64,000 nt of DNA from Rosistilla oblonga (GCF_007751715.1 NZ_CP036292.1:2480001-2544000), one strand, 5' to 3'; positions 35,375 to 44,758 are shown, counted from the stretch's first letter. Notes: generated by a model from the sequence alone, not told the origin. A program made the numbers and translations.

Positions 35375-38300
35375 TTACTGAGCCGGTGCGGCGACTTCGT
35401 GCAGCGTCGCGCCGACGTCTTCCGCGACGACCAGGATCGCAAACTTCTCGGTTGTCGCGAGCTCGGGCGTGCTGAGCGATGTGTAATCGAAACGGCCGCG
35501 CAGGTCGGTGTAGCCGTCTTTATAAAAGCGGATCTGGCCGTCGCGGTGTTTCGCATACACCTTCACATACGCGCCGCTGATCGGCTGCCGACTGCCGGCC
35601 TGCAGCACCTGAACTTGACCAAACGCTTCGGCTACGTAAGTCGTGAGATTCCCGCCGTAGTAGAAGATCGTTTGCCGCACGCCTTGCCCCGTGACTTCGA
35701 CCAACAGCGTCTGCTTTGCCAGTTCGGGCGACAAGCGATATTCCAGCGTCCCACTGGCCGCTTGCAGCGTCAGCGGTTCGCTTTCATTGGCGGCGATCAT
35801 CGCTAATTGGCTGACGTCGTTCTGAATGAAGGGCGTCTTGCTGAACAGCAGTTCGAGATCCATCGAATAGAAACGGATCTCCGCTTGGCGAATGTTCTGA
35901 TACCGGATCAGTACGGTATCCTGCCGTAGAGCCAATTCGATCTTCGGTTCTTTGGCCGCCGATTGGCTCTGCGCGCTATCGCGTCCCCAGACCGATAGGT
36001 CGGCTGCGTCGGCGGTCGGCAACGCATCGGCGGGACGATCTGCTCCTGCGATTTCCGCTCCGGACATCAGCACCCGCCGCTGCTCCAATTGGTTGCTGAG
36101 CTCGGTAAATCGCTGACGCCAGCGTGGGATCGGGAAGCTTTGGTAGTTGTCGGCAATCGCCGCTGCCCGCCTGTAATCCTGAGCGAACAGCGCCAGATAG
36201 GCGTCCAGATAATCGTATTGCAACTGCGGCGTCGCCTCGTCGCGAGCGACCGTTTCAAACCGTCGGATCGCTTCTTCGATGCGGTTCTGGAGCAACAGGT
36301 AATAACAAAGCACTAGCTGTTGCTCGGTCGAGGGCTTTCGTTGGTACGACAGCACGTTCATCCGATGGCGATATTGTTGCAGCAGTCGATCGTTCATGAT
36401 CTCCGGCTGATCTCGCAGTGGATGGATTCGCGACCGGACAAGCGGCGCGTATTCCAAGTGCTCGTACAGATCGCGGTCGACGGGATCGATCGTCAGCAGG
36501 TTCGAACGCAGCACCGGACCGCAAGCGGCCACAAATTCGGTGTCGTTGGAAATTAGTTCGGTGATCCGTGGTGCATCCTTGTGATACACCGCGTATCCCC
36601 AAACGGTTTCATCCCAAACTTGAAATTCGGTCATCGCGCGGAGCACGACGTCGTAGATCGCCCGATCGCGCAAACGCGGTGCGACCTGCGTCCAATCGAG
36701 CTTCCGCAGATTGGCGGTCTTCAAAAAGTCGGCGATCTTTGCGGCGTCACCACGCAGTGCGATGTATTCCCACGTCTCTTCATCGATCTGCGTCGGATTG
36801 TCGACGACGCCAAAGGTGCGCGGCTCGCCCGAGGCCAGAGCCATGCCGTCGGCGGAAACACTGGCTGGATAATGTTTGAACTGGCCAGCCGACGGGAAGT
36901 AGAACTGGTACTCGAGCGTCTGCGTGGCGAACGGTTCCAATTCCAGTTGCCGGCTGTCGGTCTCGCGGCCGCCACCCAGCGGCATCGCGCCGGCGGGAAT
37001 CTGCCACAGCACATCGATCTGTTGGATCGTGGGCGTCGGGTTGGTCAAGACGATCTGGCCGAGATAGGGTTGCCCGACGAGAAACTCCGCCGGCGCGAAC
37101 GCTGTTGGTTTCTCATCGTCTCGCTCGCTGTCGGCTTCAAAGCGTTGCCCGACCAACACTGGCGAATCCCCTTCCAGCGGCCGGACTTCGCGCAATTGTT
37201 CGGTCACGACAGCCACGGGATGTGGCGGCGCAAACTGCGGCTGGTCCTCTCCGGCGGGCAGATCAGCCTCGCTGGCGAAGGGGAGCCCCGTCGTGGCAAG
37301 CGCGATCAACGCGGCGGTCCGTGTTTCGGTGGGGACCAACAGTTCGCTGCTGACAAAAGGTTGCGTCCCGTCGTGCTCGGCGAGATGCTGCCAGTACCGA
37401 CCGACCGGAACGAGGTCGGGCGTTTGTTCGATCCGCCTGATCCGATCGTATTGGCTCTCGGCCCACTGACGCGTCGCGGGCAACGGCCGGAAGAATCCGG
37501 GACCGGCAACACGCTGCAGATCGCTCTCCCGATAGAACAGGCTCATGTTGGCAGCTTCTTCTTCGGATAGCTGTGCTTCCACCGAACGTTTCTTGCGTCG
37601 CATCAATTGGCGGACTGCGGACCCCGCTTTTTCGTCGGCTTCCATTTCGGGCATCGCGGAGAGCGATTCGGAGACCACACCGTCGGCGAATGCATCGCCC
37701 ATTCCTCCCATGCCACCACCAAATCCGAACATCACAGCGCCTCCCTGGTCGTCCAGTTCCAGCCCCAGCAGCGCCGCGTCGATCCGGCTGCGGACCGCAG
37801 CGAGGTCTTCGTCTTGAAGCGCGATCCGATTGTCGAACTCGCGCACGACCGCAGCTCGCGAAGAATCGAGCCGCATCGCCAGCAACGCTTTTTCGGCGGC
37901 GTTCAACTGCTCATATTTCCACAGCTGGGTGTAAGCCGACAGATCCTCTTCCAGCAGCCAGCGATCGACAAACGTCTTCTCCAGCTTGTTCTTCAAATAG
38001 GGAAGAACGACGGCATCGAAGAAGGGGCGATCCTTGTGATACAGGAACAGATGCAGCTCATGGCACGCCAAGCGTCCGTAAAGATCCAACCGCTGTTCAT
38101 TGTTCAGTTCATGCCATCGCGACAGCGGTTCGAACTCGGGCCATCGTTCGTCTTCGACAACGCTGCTGTACAACCGATACAGGTCGCCGACGGTGGAGTA
38201 GATCTGCATCCGTGCGGCTCCCAGTTCGCTGAGATCCAAGGGCTTCGCTTGCGAAGCGATCAAGACGGCGCGAGTCTGCGACAGCCGTTTTGCCGGATCC

Positions 38301-41300
38301 AAGATCGTTCGCAACCGGAGGTCGTTCGGTTGCAGTTGCGGCAGATCGCGCGTGACGGTCTGTTGCACGATCGAGATCGGATCGCTGACGACGACGCGGA
38401 TCAGCGAAGCATCGCCCAAGGCGTTCAGTGGAATCGATAGACGGCCGTTGGCGTCGACTTCCAAGTTCGTCAGCACGCTCCCCTGCGTCGGCAGAAAGTC
38501 CCAACTGGCGGAGAGTGAAAGCGGGTGTCCAAAGGGCTCATTGCGGTGCATCGAATCGGCGGGCATCGGCGGAGCGGCCGCGGCGCGGCTCTCCATCACA
38601 TCGCCAGCCATCGCATCTTGGCGAGCGTTTTCGGTGGTGTCGGTTTCCCACGGATTGAGGATCAGCGAGGGCTGGGGCAACAGGTTGCCCGGGTATTTGG
38701 TCGCATTGCGACGCCGCAACACATATTGATACTCCTCGTCCAAGCGTCGGTCGCTGACAAAGCCGCTGGCCGCGATCGAACGCGGTTTGATTCGAGGCGA
38801 ATAATCGTCCAAGCCGAGGGCCGCAGCGGAAGATTCGCCGGGAAGGTAGCGGCCGCCAAACAGATGGACGCGCGAGAGCGGATTGGCACCGGACAGCTGA
38901 ACAACAAAGGCGTCTCCTTCGACAGCCGCTTTGGCGATCGAAGTGCTCAGCGGCGGGCGGCGTTCCAGTTCACGCGTCTCGCCCATCAAATAATCGCCAG
39001 CGGCAATGCCTGCGGTAACGCGGATCACAAGCGAACGATTGTGATCGTTGTCGACCAATCGATAGTCTCCCGCCGCGAGCGATTTCAATCGCACCGCACC
39101 ATCGCGAACCGATAACGCTTGGTCGACGCTGGCGTACGGCTGACCAGCCCGTTCTTCCCAGATTCGGAATCGGCCGGCGTCGTCATCTAAATCGCTTGTC
39201 GGGATCAAGATCTCGGTCTCCGCCAAGGCGTGGATCTCTGCGGGCCAATGCGATCCCGATTCACGCAGCGACCAATCGCGCGAGGGCAAGCCGCTGGAGA
39301 CGGCGGCCAGCGAATCGATGCCCGACAGCGGCCCCAGATGCAGCGTCCCGGTTTCATCGGTTTGCAACGTCGCATCGACGTTGTTGTTGCGGTAGCGATG
39401 GCGAAGGCTCAACCGGACCGCTTGGCCGACCAAAGGTTCGCCGCTGCGGCCGCGGGCTTCGATGGACCAACCGCCGTCGTGTCGCGCCAAAAACAGGTCG
39501 GCGATTGCGTCGGTCTTCTCCGTTTCGTTGATCTTCCACACCTTGATCGCGTCGACTTCGACTCGCTCGCCTCCGCTGCGACTGGCCACCCGTCCGCTGA
39601 CGCTTGCCGTAATCTGCACCGTGCGTCGCGGGACGCGGAACTGGACTTCGAGTTCCCGGTCGAGAGTGAACTCGAGATCGCGGTACCGCTTGCTGGTGGC
39701 GACGCCATCGAGATCGGTCGCGGTAACCTGGACTTCGACCTCTTCGACGATCTTGGGATCGATCGGCCGATCGGCGACCCACAACCGCGGGCGGATCAAG
39801 ATCTCCGCCAGCTTGCCCGGTTGCAATTGTTGCCGATGCGTATGGAAGCCCGCTTCCAATTTGTAGCTCTCGGCGCGGTGGTGGAACTTGATCGGCATCG
39901 CAATCGCGTCGTCGATCAAGATCGCATCGCGGGTTGTGGTCTTGGCGGCGAAGGGAACGATGATCGTCCCCGATTCATCCGCTGTAAATTCCTGCGTTCC
40001 AATCTGCAGCCGCGCTTGCGCTGCAGGGGTGCCATCCTCGCGGAGGACTTGGAAACGGTGCCCCGCCGCGCCGATCGTCTCTGCAAAACGAAGGTCCCCG
40101 CGGCGGATCAGAGCACGCGATCGCCTGCCGCCTCCCAACAGATCGACAACCCAGACACCACGTCCTTGAATTTCGGGCAGTTCGATCCGCTGGCGATGAC
40201 GCCGCAAAGCGGGCAGGTCGTACTTCAGCGAACGACTGTGGTTGGCGACCAGTCCATCGAGATCGATCGCCGTGCTCAGCGGTTTGCGCCCCGCGCGGCA
40301 ATAGGCTTCGGTGTTGATCCGATAGATGCGGATCATCAATTCGTCGACGTTTTTGATATCGACATGCAGCGCCGCCGGTTCATCGACCGACTGGTACTCC
40401 GAATTCGTCGCCGCCAACGTGACTTCGACTCGCTCCTGCAACGCCTTCTGATCCTCCGGCGACAACTGAGCGAACCATTGGTCGCGCGGTTCAATCCCGG
40501 CCAACAGCTTGGTTTCGGCAAACAGATCGCGAAGATATTCCGGCCGCAGGTATTGGGCGAAGGCTTCGGGAGAAGCGGCATCGCGGAGAAAGTGTTCCAG
40601 ATAAGCACGGACCAGCGGTTGGTCGTCGCCGATCGGTGGCAGCATCGCTTGCTGCCGGTAGTCGTGGTCGAGTTCCGCAATCGTGCCGTCGAGGCTACGT
40701 TCGATCAACTTCGGCAAGACGATCGGGCTTTGCCGTGGCAGGGCCAAGTAGTCGATAAAACGCTGCTTCTCGAACTGCTCATTCTTCAGATCGGCCGCGA
40801 GTCGATGATAAAGAACCGACGCCTTCAGGCCGTTGTAAGCATCGGGTAGCGTTCGAACAAACTCTTCGACCCGCTGCAGATAGTCGTGGTAGACCTGTGG
40901 TTGTTGGCTTGGATCGCTGTCCGCGGACGGACGCAATCGCAACAGGATCGCCGAAACAAGTCCATCGTCGCTAGCAACCTCTTTGACCTGCCGGCGGACT
41001 TGTTGCAATTCATCCAGCGTGAGCACGTCGTGTATGGGGAGATCGCCAAACTGTTGGTGTTGTGGACGCCGCTGTTGAAGTTCGGTGATCACGAGATCGA
41101 CGATTTTCGGGAGCGCCGGTTGGTCGAGCCGTTCCAACAACCAACGCAATGTTTGCGGCGAGACGATGTCATCGGGTTGGTCCGCTGCGGTCCAAATCTG
41201 CACCAACCGTCGCTGACCTGCGGATGTGAGCGTCTCGCGACGCTCGGCAGCTGCAAGCAATTGTTCATCGCCATCGATCAACGCCGCGTCCAATGAAGCT

Positions 41301-41716
41301 GGCAATTGCCGCTGGCCGCGGACGCGAGGCGGTTGATGGTCGAGGTTGACGTTTAAATGACGCCGCAGGTATTCGAGCGTTCGATCGGGAGTCGCTTCGA
41401 ATTGGAGCAGATGCTGGCGATGCTGCATCCCCAACAGACGCGGGTCTTGGTCAAAAGCCTTGTTGGCGGACCAGTCGGCGAGGTAGGCGGCCGCCAGTTC
41501 GGGTTGGCCCATCGTTTGATGGTGCAACGCATGGAAATAGTAATAGTCTGCCGAACCGGGGAGCAGGTCTTGCAAAAATTGTTGGCGGTCGACAGCCAAG
41601 GCGTAACGCTCGATCGATCCGATCTCGGTAGCCCGCGCGGTCCGCTGGGGAATCGAAAACATTCCAACTAACAATCCGATCAGCAGCACCCAATGTTCAA
41701 CGGCGTGAAGTGACAT
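35375..41716 (-). CDS. Very large secreted protein of unknown function, 2113 residues
   Basis: The ATG at 41716 opens a signal peptide (to about residue 29). Residues about 35-450 are helical and TPR-like (YYYFHALHHQTMGQPELAAAYLADW). Beta-rich segments follow (RIYRINTEAY; VTATDLDGVATSKRYRDLEF; NNNVDATLQTDETGTLHLGPLSG), similar in style to alpha-2-macroglobulin MG domains and carboxypeptidase-regulatory domains. A Gly/Met-rich loop (FGFGGGMGGMGD, about 1325) precedes the basic run RRKKRS (about 1377). Near the C-terminus are more helical repeats and an MG-like segment with GAYVKVYAKHRDGQIRFYKDGYTDLRG. I find no thioester motif (GCGEQ), so classical macroglobulin trapping is not supported. It is transcribed alone. 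It could be a protease inhibitor, an adhesin or an envelope scaffold. Confidence 0.78.
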   Translation of the reverse strand: MSLHAVEHWVLLIGLLVGMFSIPQRTARATEIGSIERYALAVDRQQFLQDLLPGSADYYYFHALHHQTMGQPELAAAYLADWSANKAFDQDPRLLGMQHRQHLLQFEATPDRTLEYLRRHLNVNLDHQPPRVRGQRQLPASLDAALIDGDEQLLAAAERRETLTSAGQRRLVQIWTAADQPDDIVSPQTLRWLLERLDQPALPKIVDLVITELQQRRPQHQQFGDLPIHDVLTLDELQQVRRQVKEVASDDGLVSAILLRLRPSADSDPSQQPQVYHDYLQRVEEFVRTLPDAYNGLKASVLYHRLAADLKNEQFEKQRFIDYLALPRQSPIVLPKLIERSLDGTIAELDHDYRQQAMLPPIGDDQPLVRAYLEHFLRDAASPEAFAQYLRPEYLRDLFAETKLLAGIEPRDQWFAQLSPEDQKALQERVEVTLAATNSEYQSVDEPAALHVDIKNVDELMIRIYRINTEAYCRAGRKPLSTAIDLDGLVANHSRSLKYDLPALRRHRQRIELPEIQGRGVWVVDLLGGGRRSRALIRRGDLRFAETIGAAGHRFQVLREDGTPAAQARLQIGTQEFTADESGTIIVPFAAKTTTRDAILIDDAIAMPIKFHHRAESYKLEAGFHTHRQQLQPGKLAEILIRPRLWVADRPIDPKIVEEVEVQVTATDLDGVATSKRYRDLEFTLDRELEVQFRVPRRTVQITASVSGRVASRSGGERVEVDAIKVWKINETEKTDAIADLFLARHDGGWSIEARGRSGEPLVGQAVRLSLRHRYRNNNVDATLQTDETGTLHLGPLSGIDSLAAVSSGLPSRDWSLRESGSHWPAEIHALAETEILIPTSDLDDDAGRFRIWEERAGQPYASVDQALSVRDGAVRLKSLAAGDYRLVDNDHNRSLVIRVTAGIAAGDYLMGETRELERRPPLSTSIAKAAVEGDAFVVQLSGANPLSRVHLFGGRYLPGESSAAALGLDDYSPRIKPRSIAASGFVSDRRLDEEYQYVLRRRNATKYPGNLLPQPSLILNPWETDTTENARQDAMAGDVMESRAAAAPPMPADSMHRNEPFGHPLSLSASWDFLPTQGSVLTNLEVDANGRLSIPLNALGDASLIRVVVSDPISIVQQTVTRDLPQLQPNDLRLRTILDPAKRLSQTRAVLIASQAKPLDLSELGAARMQIYSTVGDLYRLYSSVVEDERWPEFEPLSRWHELNNEQRLDLYGRLACHELHLFLYHKDRPFFDAVVLPYLKNKLEKTFVDRWLLEEDLSAYTQLWKYEQLNAAEKALLAMRLDSSRAAVVREFDNRIALQDEDLAAVRSRIDAALLGLELDDQGGAVMFGFGGGMGGMGDAFADGVVSESLSAMPEMEADEKAGSAVRQLMRRKKRSVEAQLSEEEAANMSLFYRESDLQRVAGPGFFRPLPATRQWAESQYDRIRRIEQTPDLVPVGRYWQHLAEHDGTQPFVSSELLVPTETRTAALIALATTGLPFASEADLPAGEDQPQFAPPHPVAVVTEQLREVRPLEGDSPVLVGQRFEADSERDDEKPTAFAPAEFLVGQPYLGQIVLTNPTPTIQQIDVLWQIPAGAMPLGGGRETDSRQLELEPFATQTLEYQFYFPSAGQFKHYPASVSADGMALASGEPRTFGVVDNPTQIDEETWEYIALRGDAAKIADFLKTANLRKLDWTQVAPRLRDRAIYDVVLRAMTEFQVWDETVWGYAVYHKDAPRITELISNDTEFVAACGPVLRSNLLTIDPVDRDLYEHLEYAPLVRSRIHPLRDQPEIMNDRLLQQYRHRMNVLSYQRKPSTEQQLVLCYYLLLQNRIEEAIRRFETVARDEATPQLQYDYLDAYLALFAQDYRRAAAIADNYQSFPIPRWRQRFTELSNQLEQRRVLMSGAEIAGADRPADALPTADAADLSVWGRDSAQSQSAAKEPKIELALRQDTVLIRYQNIRQAEIRFYSMDLELLFSKTPFIQNDVSQLAMIAANESEPLTLQAASGTLEYRLSPELAKQTLLVEVTGQGVRQTIFYYGGNLTTYVAEAFGQVQVLQAGSRQPISGAYVKVYAKHRDGQIRFYKDGYTDLRGRFDYTSLSTPELATTEKFAILVVAEDVGATLHEVAAPAQ

Positions 41717-41742
41717 GAAACGTGTCTTTCAGAAGAGAAGAA

Positions 41743-41757
41743 GTGGTTGACAACCAC
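41743..41757. promoter_or_regulatory. Operator-like palindrome
   Basis: GTGGTTG-A-CAACCAC is perfectly symmetrical and lies 27 bp in front of the start codon of the 2113-residue protein. Position and size suit a dimeric repressor or an RNA hairpin in the leader. No regulator gene is nearby. Confidence 0.4.
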
Positions 41758-42018
41758 GGGACAGCCAAGGTTCGCCGCCTCGCGTTCCAGATCGATGGCA
41801 TCCAACCAGTTTACATCAAGACAGACGCAAGCTTGGGGGAGCGGTTCCCGAAAAAGAAGCCGAGCGAACAAATGTGGCGAATTTGCAGCGAGCTGCGAGA
41901 TTTCCGCGAGACCTTGGCCGACCGCGCGGGTTTAAAGAGCATCAACTCATCCGTTCTCATTCTCTACTGCAGCACGCCGGGCCGATGTCGGTTCGGGATC
42001 CGCTGCCCGCTTCACATT

Positions 42019-42023
42019 GGAGG
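42019..42023 (+). promoter_or_regulatory. Shine-Dalgarno of the basic repeat protein
   Basis: GGAGG sits 9 bp before the ATG at 42033. It decides that start against the upstream in-frame ATGs, because the reading from 42033 begins directly with a signal peptide. Confidence 0.75.
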
Positions 42024-42032
42024 TCGACAAGC

Positions 42033-43373
42033 ATGCTTCGTGATCTTTTAAAGACAACTCTATTCGGAACGGCGATCGCTATCGCGACAACGTCCGCCGC
42101 CTTCGCTCAGAACGAAGATCGAGATCGTGGCGACGACGCTCCACCACGTCGCCCTGCTGGTGAACACCGGCGACCGGGCGGAGATGTTGAAGCTCCGATG
42201 CATGGTTTCGAAGGTGAACGTCGTGGCCTTCGTGGTGATGCGGAGCGACCGCATCGCCGTGAGGGTGAACATCGTGAAGGCGCACGTCGTGGCCCTGGTG
42301 GTGATCGGGGACGCGGCGCGATGGATTCGCGTCAGCATGGCGATATGAATCGCGGAGATTCGGATCGGCCGGATCGATTCGAAGGTGAACGTCGCCGTCC
42401 AGGTGGAGATGCGGAGCGGCCGCAGCGTCGTGAGGGCGAACGTCGTGGCCCTGGTGGAGATCGGGGACGCGGCGCGATGGAGTCGCGTCAACACGACGAT
42501 ATGAAACGTGGAGATTCAAATCGTCCGGATCGATTCGAAGGCGAACGTCGCCGTCCAGGTGGAGATGAGCCTCGGTCGCATCGCGATGCCGGCGAACGCC
42601 GTGGCCCTCGTGGAGATTGGGGACGTGGTCCGTCGGACTCGCGCCATCACCACGGCATGAATCGTGGCGACTCGTATCGGTCGCATCGCGATGCCGGTGA
42701 ACGCCGTGGGCCGCGTGGAGATTGGGGACGTGGTCCGTCGGACTCGCGCCATCACCACGGCATGAATCGTGGCGACTCGTATCGGTCGTACCGTTTTGCC
42801 GGTGAACGCCGTGGGCCGCGTGGAGATTGGGGACGTGGCCCGTCGGAGTCGCGTCATCACCACGGCATGAATCGTGGCGAGTCGTATCGGTCGTACCGTT
42901 TTGCCGGTGAACGCCGTGGGGCTCGCGGAGATTGGGGACGTGCCCCGTCGGACTCGCGCCATCACCACGGCATGAAGCGTGGCGAGTCGTATCGGTCGCA
43001 TCGTTTTGCCGGTGAACGCCGCGGGCCGCGTGGAGATTGGGGACGTGGCCCATCGGAGTCGCGACGCCACCACGGCATGAATCGTGGCGAATCGTATCGG
43101 TCGCACCGTTTTGCCGCTGAACATCGTGGACCTCGCGGTGATCGAGGGCGCGATGCGATGGAGCCACGGCACCACCGCGGCGAGAAGAGTTTTAAGAATG
43201 GGAAGGGAAAGTCGAAGCGGGGCGAGAAGTCGGCGAAGCATCGCGACGGCAAAAACAAGAAGCTGTCGGCAAAGTCGAAGAATGGGAAACGCGACGGCTC
43301 CAAGAAGGGGAAGGGCAAAGGAAAGAAGAAGCATCGCGGTGGGGATCGCGAGAAAGGCCGAGGGGCTCACTAG
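42033..43373 (+). CDS. Secreted basic Arg/Gly/His-rich repeat protein
   Basis: 446 residues from the ATG at 42033. A signal peptide (LRDLLKTTLFGTAIAIATTSAAFAQ) is followed by a chain of repeats: two 52-residue units, then five 35-residue units (the last is diverged). Each carries GERRGPRGDWGRGPSDSRHHHGMNRGD or a variant. The composition is dominated by Arg, Gly, Asp, His and Ser, with almost no hydrophobic residues after the signal, so it is likely disordered. The last 60 residues are Lys/Gly-rich (KGKGKGKKKHRGG). The HHH motif in several units could bind metal. The basic charge could bind nucleic acid or acidic polysaccharide outside the cell. These are inferences; I know no family for it. 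The reverse strand is open too, but only because of the repeats. Confidence 0.72.
   Translation: MLRDLLKTTLFGTAIAIATTSAAFAQNEDRDRGDDAPPRRPAGEHRRPGGDVEAPMHGFEGERRGLRGDAERPHRREGEHREGARRGPGGDRGRGAMDSRQHGDMNRGDSDRPDRFEGERRRPGGDAERPQRREGERRGPGGDRGRGAMESRQHDDMKRGDSNRPDRFEGERRRPGGDEPRSHRDAGERRGPRGDWGRGPSDSRHHHGMNRGDSYRSHRDAGERRGPRGDWGRGPSDSRHHHGMNRGDSYRSYRFAGERRGPRGDWGRGPSESRHHHGMNRGESYRSYRFAGERRGARGDWGRAPSDSRHHHGMKRGESYRSHRFAGERRGPRGDWGRGPSESRRHHGMNRGESYRSHRFAAEHRGPRGDRGRDAMEPRHHRGEKSFKNGKGKSKRGEKSAKHRDGKNKKLSAKSKNGKRDGSKKGKGKGKKKHRGGDREKGRGAH
42360..43196 (+). repeat. Coding tandem repeats: two 156-bp units then five 105-bp units
   Basis: The codon TCG that opens each 35-residue unit lies at 42672, 42777, 42882, 42987 and 43092, an exact 105-bp period. 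Two longer 156-bp units precede it (42360 and 42516). Adjacent 105-bp units differ at only a few bases, for example DSYRS against ESYRS and SHRDAGE against SYRFAGE, which points to recent duplication or ongoing homogenisation. Confidence 0.88.
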
Positions 43374-43468
43374 CGGAAAAAATCGTCGCCCGATCGACAA
43401 TTGATCGGATCGATTTCGCCCCATGAGACCGCTTCAATCGGCGGGGCAACTCGCCTTAAAAACGTGCC

Positions 43469-43503
43469 AACCGCCGCTTGGGATGACCCAACGCGGCGGT
43501 TTT
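43469..43503 (+). terminator. Intrinsic terminator
   Basis: AACCGCCGC (43469-43477) pairs with GCGGCGGTT (43493-43501). Inside it TTGGG-ATGA-CCCAA forms a continuing stem, and TTTT follows the GC-rich arm. This is the best Rho-independent terminator in the window, about 95 bp behind the stop of the basic repeat protein. Confidence 0.78.
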
Positions 43504-43590
43504 GTCGTACCGGTTGCAGGTTTCCCAGCCGTGAAACTCGGAAGAATCGTTGCTTTTGAGCCGAATTCGGGCGAGAATGTGGCTTACGAT

Positions 43591-43619
43591 TTGGCTTTGA
43601 CCGTTGTGGCAATTAGGAT
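43591..43619 (+). promoter_or_regulatory. Possible sigma-70-type promoter
   Basis: TTGGCT, a 17-bp spacer, then TAGGAT, 67 bp before the ATG at 43686. Each box matches four of six consensus bases. This is weak evidence, and chance occurrence is likely. Confidence 0.25.
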
Positions 43620-43685
43620 TCATCAGTATCAAAATCCACTCAACGGCGGTCTCCCTTTTCGCTTGTCAAGTTTTCTTGGGCTTCC

Positions 43686-44666
43686 ATGAATCAACTGTGC
43701 ACCTCCATTGTCCTGACCGCCAGTCTCTTCGTGGGCGTCGCCAGCGCGTTGGCTCAAGCCCCCGCGGCGATCGACGACGCGGCTCGTTTCGCTCCGGGAA
43801 TCGTTCGCGTGATCGATGCCCCGCCGGAACCTGAAGAGACGTTTTCGGGCCCGCTGCCGCTGCAGGAGTTCCTGGCGAACAATCCGCAGATCGATTGGAA
43901 AGCTCCCGATTTCCCGGAGGGGCAGCCGTTTTTCAACTCCCGCAGCCGGACGCTGATCGAAAAAGCGAAACAGGTCACGCTGCGACGCGAGATCTACGGC
44001 TTTGAATTTGCTTTCAAACCGATGCGACAGATCTACGTCGACATTCCGCAGGCTAGCGGCGTGATGAAACGCAAGTTGATCTGGTACATGGTCTTCCGCA
44101 TCCGCTACCGCGGCGGCGACCTGCGATCGAAGGAAGTTGTCGACGAGTTTGGCAACAAAACCTATCCCGATATCGAAGCGATCGCCTACAAACAACGCCG
44201 CTGTTTCCCGATGCTGGTCCTTTCGAACCACGCCAAGGGGAAAGAATATATCGATCGCGTATTGCCGACGGCTCGCGAGCCGATCGCCCGCCGCGAACAG
44301 ATCCGTTCGAAACTGCACAACACCGTGGAAATCGGGACCGTAAACATCCCGCGGACCACCGCTGCGGATGCTCCTGGCGTCTGGGGAGTTGCGACTTGGG
44401 AAGACGTCGACCCCAGCACCGACTTCTTTTCGGTCAACGTCAACGGCTTGACCAACGCCTTCCGAACGGTTCAGGAGGGGGGCGAGGAGAAAGTTTTGCG
44501 AAAAATTTTGCAATTAAATTTCTATCGGCCTGGTGACAGCGTACGTCAACTGGCCGATGAAATCAGGTTCGGTGTTCCCGCCTTCGAGGACCCAGCCGAA
44601 CAAAGCTACGTATTGAAGCAATATGGGCTTACCGAACGGCTTGATTATCAGTGGCTTTTCAGGTAA
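43686..44666 (+). CDS. Secreted hypothetical protein upstream of rpmA
   Basis: 326 residues; signal peptide NQLCTSIVLTASLFVGVASALAQA. The mature part has IDWKAPDFPEGQPFFNSRSRTL, a beta-rich middle (EFAFKPMRQIYVDIP; KRKLIWYMVFRIRYRGGDLRS) and a C-terminal segment DPAEQSYVLKQYGLTERLDYQWLFR. There is no catalytic motif that I recognise and no membrane helix after the signal. The style is that of a conserved planctomycete periplasmic protein. The stop lies 92 bp before rpmA, so it may share a transcript with the housekeeping block, though its function need not be related. Confidence 0.8.
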   Translation: MNQLCTSIVLTASLFVGVASALAQAPAAIDDAARFAPGIVRVIDAPPEPEETFSGPLPLQEFLANNPQIDWKAPDFPEGQPFFNSRSRTLIEKAKQVTLRREIYGFEFAFKPMRQIYVDIPQASGVMKRKLIWYMVFRIRYRGGDLRSKEVVDEFGNKTYPDIEAIAYKQRRCFPMLVLSNHAKGKEYIDRVLPTAREPIARREQIRSKLHNTVEIGTVNIPRTTAADAPGVWGVATWEDVDPSTDFFSVNVNGLTNAFRTVQEGGEEKVLRKILQLNFYRPGDSVRQLADEIRFGVPAFEDPAEQSYVLKQYGLTERLDYQWLFR

Positions 44667-44758
44667 ATTTCCCTCTTCAATTCACACAACCCCAAACCAC
44701 CTGGGCTTGTCTGCGATCGCAGGTCGGCCCGTAAGCAAAAGATACAGGAAGCCCCACA

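Larger units (their letters stand above)
41717..42032. other. Divergent intergenic region
   Basis: 316 bp between the giant gene (leftward) and the basic repeat protein (rightward). It holds the palindrome at 41743-41757 and the GGAGG ribosome-binding site at 42019-42023. The rightward frame stays open through part of the region (from 41874), but that stretch does not resemble a protein and precedes the signal peptide. No gene or clear -35/-10 pair seen. Confidence 0.45.
43374..43685 (+). other. Intergenic region with terminator
   Basis: 312 bp. It holds the terminator of the basic repeat protein (43469-43503) and, further right, the presumed promoter of the next gene. I see no gene in it. 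Confidence 0.5.

Noticed and set aside
35375-41716. True alpha-2-macroglobulin
   Set aside because: No GCGEQ thioester and no clear thioester-domain pattern. Only the beta-domain style and the bait-like loop are suggestive.
41748-41780. TTGACA at 41748 as a -35 box for the basic repeat protein
   Set aside because: It lies inside the GTGGTTGACAACCAC palindrome, and no -10-like sequence occurs 16-18 bp downstream.
42079-43424. Long open frames on the minus strand (up to 362 codons) opposite the basic repeat protein
   Set aside because: They arise because the in-phase 105-bp GC-rich repeats keep stops out of other frames. There is no ribosome-binding site, signal or domain. The plus frame has GGAGG, a signal peptide and a terminator.
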